Below, piece by piece: positions 61,368 through 64,000 of a stretch of DNA of 64,000 nt. Location of the stretch: NCBI GenBank assembly GCA_016235595.1, contig JACRJX010000014.1, forward strand, positions 98,110 through 162,109, given 5' to 3'. The position numbers and the translations under genes were made by a program. The first letter of the stretch is position 1, and every line of letters starts with the position of its first letter. Source of the stretch: Verrucomicrobiota bacterium. GTDB taxonomy: Bacteria > Verrucomicrobiota > Verrucomicrobiia > CAIQCK01. The notes under the pieces are model-generated. The model saw nothing but the letters and a program-made list of their open reading frames with translations. It did not search any database and was not told the DNA's origin.

Positions 61368-61844
61368 ATGAGGTTCAAGCGCAATCTTCAAGTCGTCGAA
61401 GGCCGCATTGGCGCCGTGCCGCTGGTGAATGTGGCGCTATTGGCCGGGCTGTTCTTCATGCTCAGTTCCTCCTACGTCCTGCAACCGGGCGTCAACGTCG
61501 AGATGCTCAACCTGCCCGTCTCGACGCAGGTGGCCGGCGCGCCGGAATACAACGCCGTCATGGTCACCATCACGCGTGACGATCTCATCTTCTTCAACGA
61601 CGAACGCGTGGACCTGGAAAAGCTAAAAAACGGTCTCGAAGAAATCGTTCGACGGTTTCCCGGCATCCGCGTCGTGCTGAAAAGCGACCAGCGCGTCAGC
61701 TACGAGCGGCTGATGCAAATTCTCGACCTCGCCAAGGCCGCCGGCGTTCATCACGTGCTGCTGGCGACGCGGCCGTTGCTGAATCAGCCGGCCACGCCAC
61801 AGTTGCGCCCGCGGCCCGCGACAGTGCCAACGACGCAGCCATGA
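61368..61844 (+). CDS. exbD: ExbD/TolR-family protein, conserved membrane Asp replaced by Asn
   Basis: The 158-residue protein has one N-terminal membrane helix and a periplasmic ExbD/TolR domain (SSSYVLQPGVNVEMLNLP, VVLKSDQRVSYERLMQILDLAK). In the helix the family normally reads PLIDVV or similar, with the proton-carrying Asp (Asp25 in E. coli). Here it reads PLVNVALL, with Asn21 (AAT at 61428-61430). A proline-rich tail follows. It lies 21 bp after exbB and overlaps the TonB-like gene by four bases. Confidence 0.92.
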   Translation: MRFKRNLQVVEGRIGAVPLVNVALLAGLFFMLSSSYVLQPGVNVEMLNLPVSTQVAGAPEYNAVMVTITRDDLIFFNDERVDLEKLKNGLEEIVRRFPGIRVVLKSDQRVSYERLMQILDLAKAAGVHHVLLATRPLLNQPATPQLRPRPATVPTTQP

Positions 61845-62611
61845 AGACCGGACCTTCCGTCGTCGCGCGGTTTGTCGTCGAGCAGCCATTGCTCGTGTGC
61901 CTGCTTTTCGTCTCGCTCGCACTGCACGTGGCGGCCGGTTTCTCTTTCCGCGTGGGCACCTTCGCGCGGACGGTGCGCGGGCCGTCGCAGCCTTTCGTCC
62001 AATATATCGGCGCGGTCAATGAAGCGGCTCTCGGCTTGGCGGCGGTGCGCGATCCCAGCCAGACATCGCTGGCCTCGCCGCATGGGTTCTCCGCATCCAC
62101 CCTTGCCCCGCCGCCGCATTTCCCGTATCAAACGCCGTCCGCAGACCAACCGTCGCGCCCCCTGCTGACACCGCCGCCACTGACCGAACCAAGCCGGCCG
62201 CCAGTGGTCGTGAACCCCGCCGAAACCTTGATCGCCAAGCTCGCGCCTTCGTCGCAAGAACCGGCGGAAACCGCCGTCGCGCCCACCCTCACGCGCGTTG
62301 TCTTCAGTTCATCGCTGGCATCGCGCGCGCCGAAGCCCGCCGTTGAATCGTTGCGCATCGAAGGCTCCGCGCCGCAGCAGGCCACCGTCCTGCACGTGGC
62401 GGTGAACGCCCACGGCACGGTCCGTTTTGCGCTGCTTGCGGAAAGCTCCGGCTCCGCCGCTGCCGACACCCGCGGCATCCAGCAGGTCCAAGGGTGGCGG
62501 TTTGAGGCCGCGCAACGCGCCGGCGACGCGCTCGACTGGGGCGAAGTGCGCATCCAATGGGCCGGCGGCAGCGAGGCAGTTCCACCCGCCGCGAAAGGAG
62601 GCACGCGATGA
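61841..62611 (+). CDS. TonB-like energy-transducer protein
   Basis: The 256-residue protein has an N-terminal membrane helix (LLVCLLFVSLALHVAAG, about 18-34) and a Pro-rich periplasmic spacer (about 88-150: PPPHFPYQTP, TPPPLTEPSRPP). The C-terminal domain (about 180-245) resembles TonB (VLHVAVNAHGTVRFALL, ESSGSAAAD, VQGWRFEAAQ). Position after exbB-exbD supports the role. It is coupled to exbD by ATGA and overlaps the next gene by ATGA. No TonB-dependent receptor is in the window. Confidence 0.75.
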   Translation: MKTGPSVVARFVVEQPLLVCLLFVSLALHVAAGFSFRVGTFARTVRGPSQPFVQYIGAVNEAALGLAAVRDPSQTSLASPHGFSASTLAPPPHFPYQTPSADQPSRPLLTPPPLTEPSRPPVVVNPAETLIAKLAPSSQEPAETAVAPTLTRVVFSSSLASRAPKPAVESLRIEGSAPQQATVLHVAVNAHGTVRFALLAESSGSAAADTRGIQQVQGWRFEAAQRAGDALDWGEVRIQWAGGSEAVPPAAKGGTR

Positions 62612-62841
62612 TCTCCGTTTATTTTGAAACGGCCGTGGTGTTTTATTTGCTCGCCGTTCTTGCGGTCATCGCTCTCGCCGGCGCCTGCAACGCCATCCGC
62701 AGACGCGGCATGCGCACGGAGCCGATGCCGACGCGCATTTTCAGTTGCTCCAAATGCGCGCATCCCTATCTGGACAACCACGAATTGGAGCGATCCAGTT
62801 GTCCGCGCTGCGGCACCGTCAACGAACCGCAGCGGTTCTAG
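62608..62841 (+). CDS. Small membrane protein with a zinc ribbon
   Basis: The 77-residue protein has one hydrophobic helix (about 6-26) and a C-terminal cytoplasmic-type zinc ribbon CSKC-(about 15)-CPRC. AAAGGAGG at 62594-62601 and the ATGA overlap with the TonB-like gene fix the start. The function is not recognised. Its place at the operon end suggests it works with, or helps assemble, the ExbBD-TonB-like complex. Confidence 0.8.
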   Translation: MISVYFETAVVFYLLAVLAVIALAGACNAIRRRGMRTEPMPTRIFSCSKCAHPYLDNHELERSSCPRCGTVNEPQRF

Positions 62842-62876
62842 CAGCTCGCGGCGCGTGACCTGTCATCCGTTCTTCG

Positions 62877-62905
62877 TTGCCCGGCCAAAACAATAACGAT
62901 AATAA
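62877..62905 (+). promoter_or_regulatory. Weak candidate promoter of guaA
   Basis: TTGCCC (62877-62882) precedes GATAAT (62898-62903, spacer 15) and TAATAA (62900-62905, spacer 17). The region is AT-rich compared with its surroundings. Low confidence. Confidence 0.3.
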
Positions 62906-62928
62906 TCCGCCATCACGAATCATCAACC

Positions 62929-64000
<1,072 letters not shown>

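Overview
The window is a GC-rich bacterial chromosome segment. My inference is a Verrucomicrobiota member, perhaps the Pedosphaera/Limisphaera group. The grounds are the many Tat-exported Gfo/Idh/MocA and sugar-isomerase proteins, DUF1080, DUF4838 and GH-like secreted proteins, a type IA topoisomerase with seven zinc ribbons, and ExbBD/TonB-like genes with no SusC/SusD. This rests on gene content only, because no rRNA lies in the window.

Layout. 1-6561 (+): housekeeping block with a conserved hypothetical, dprA, topA, a XerC/D recombinase and a GmhA-like SIS isomerase. 6581-7381 (-): DUF1080 protein. 7578-15484 (+): glycoside hydrolase-like protein, alpha/beta hydrolase, and a 1471-residue secreted protein. 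15566-18186 (-): cstA, a DUF2892 protein and bacterioferritin. 18388-22450 (+): ModA-like lipoprotein with two small membrane proteins, an exported sugar isomerase-like protein and a ceramidase-like protein. 22520-55126 (-): about 33 kb of co-directional genes, nearly all with Sec, Tat or lipoprotein signals. It holds two Gfo/Idh/MocA proteins, four paralogous beta-helix proteins interleaved with GH-like proteins, an exported aminotransferase, a sialidase-like protein, an SDR, an isomerase, a DUF4838 protein, an aldo/keto reductase-like protein, a DUF6259-like protein, a PLP desulfhydrase and a dipeptidase-like protein. 55319-60404: serine hydrolase (+), esterase (-) and a second DUF4838 protein (-). 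60684-62841 (+): ExbB-ExbD-TonB-like operon with a small zinc-ribbon protein. 62929 to the end (+): guaA, cut by the window edge.

Working together: the middle 50 kb looks like an extracytoplasmic glycan-processing locus. The exported cofactor enzymes (Gfo/Idh/MocA, sugar isomerase-like, DUF1080) fit oxidation/elimination cleavage of glycosides through 3-keto intermediates, alongside classical hydrolase folds and esterases. The four beta-helix paralogs are its most distinctive component; their substrate is unknown.

Most notable: (1) the ExbB and ExbD homologs have both lost the acidic residue expected in the proton path (Glu to Met, Asp to Asn); (2) the exported keto-glycoside enzyme set; (3) the beta-helix family has an inserted domain with an Asp-box-like motif, and one copy is a mosaic of two others; (4) the exported aminotransferase has a frameshift that cuts off a still readable C-terminal tail; (5) two genes share a near-identical promoter at the same distance from their start codons.
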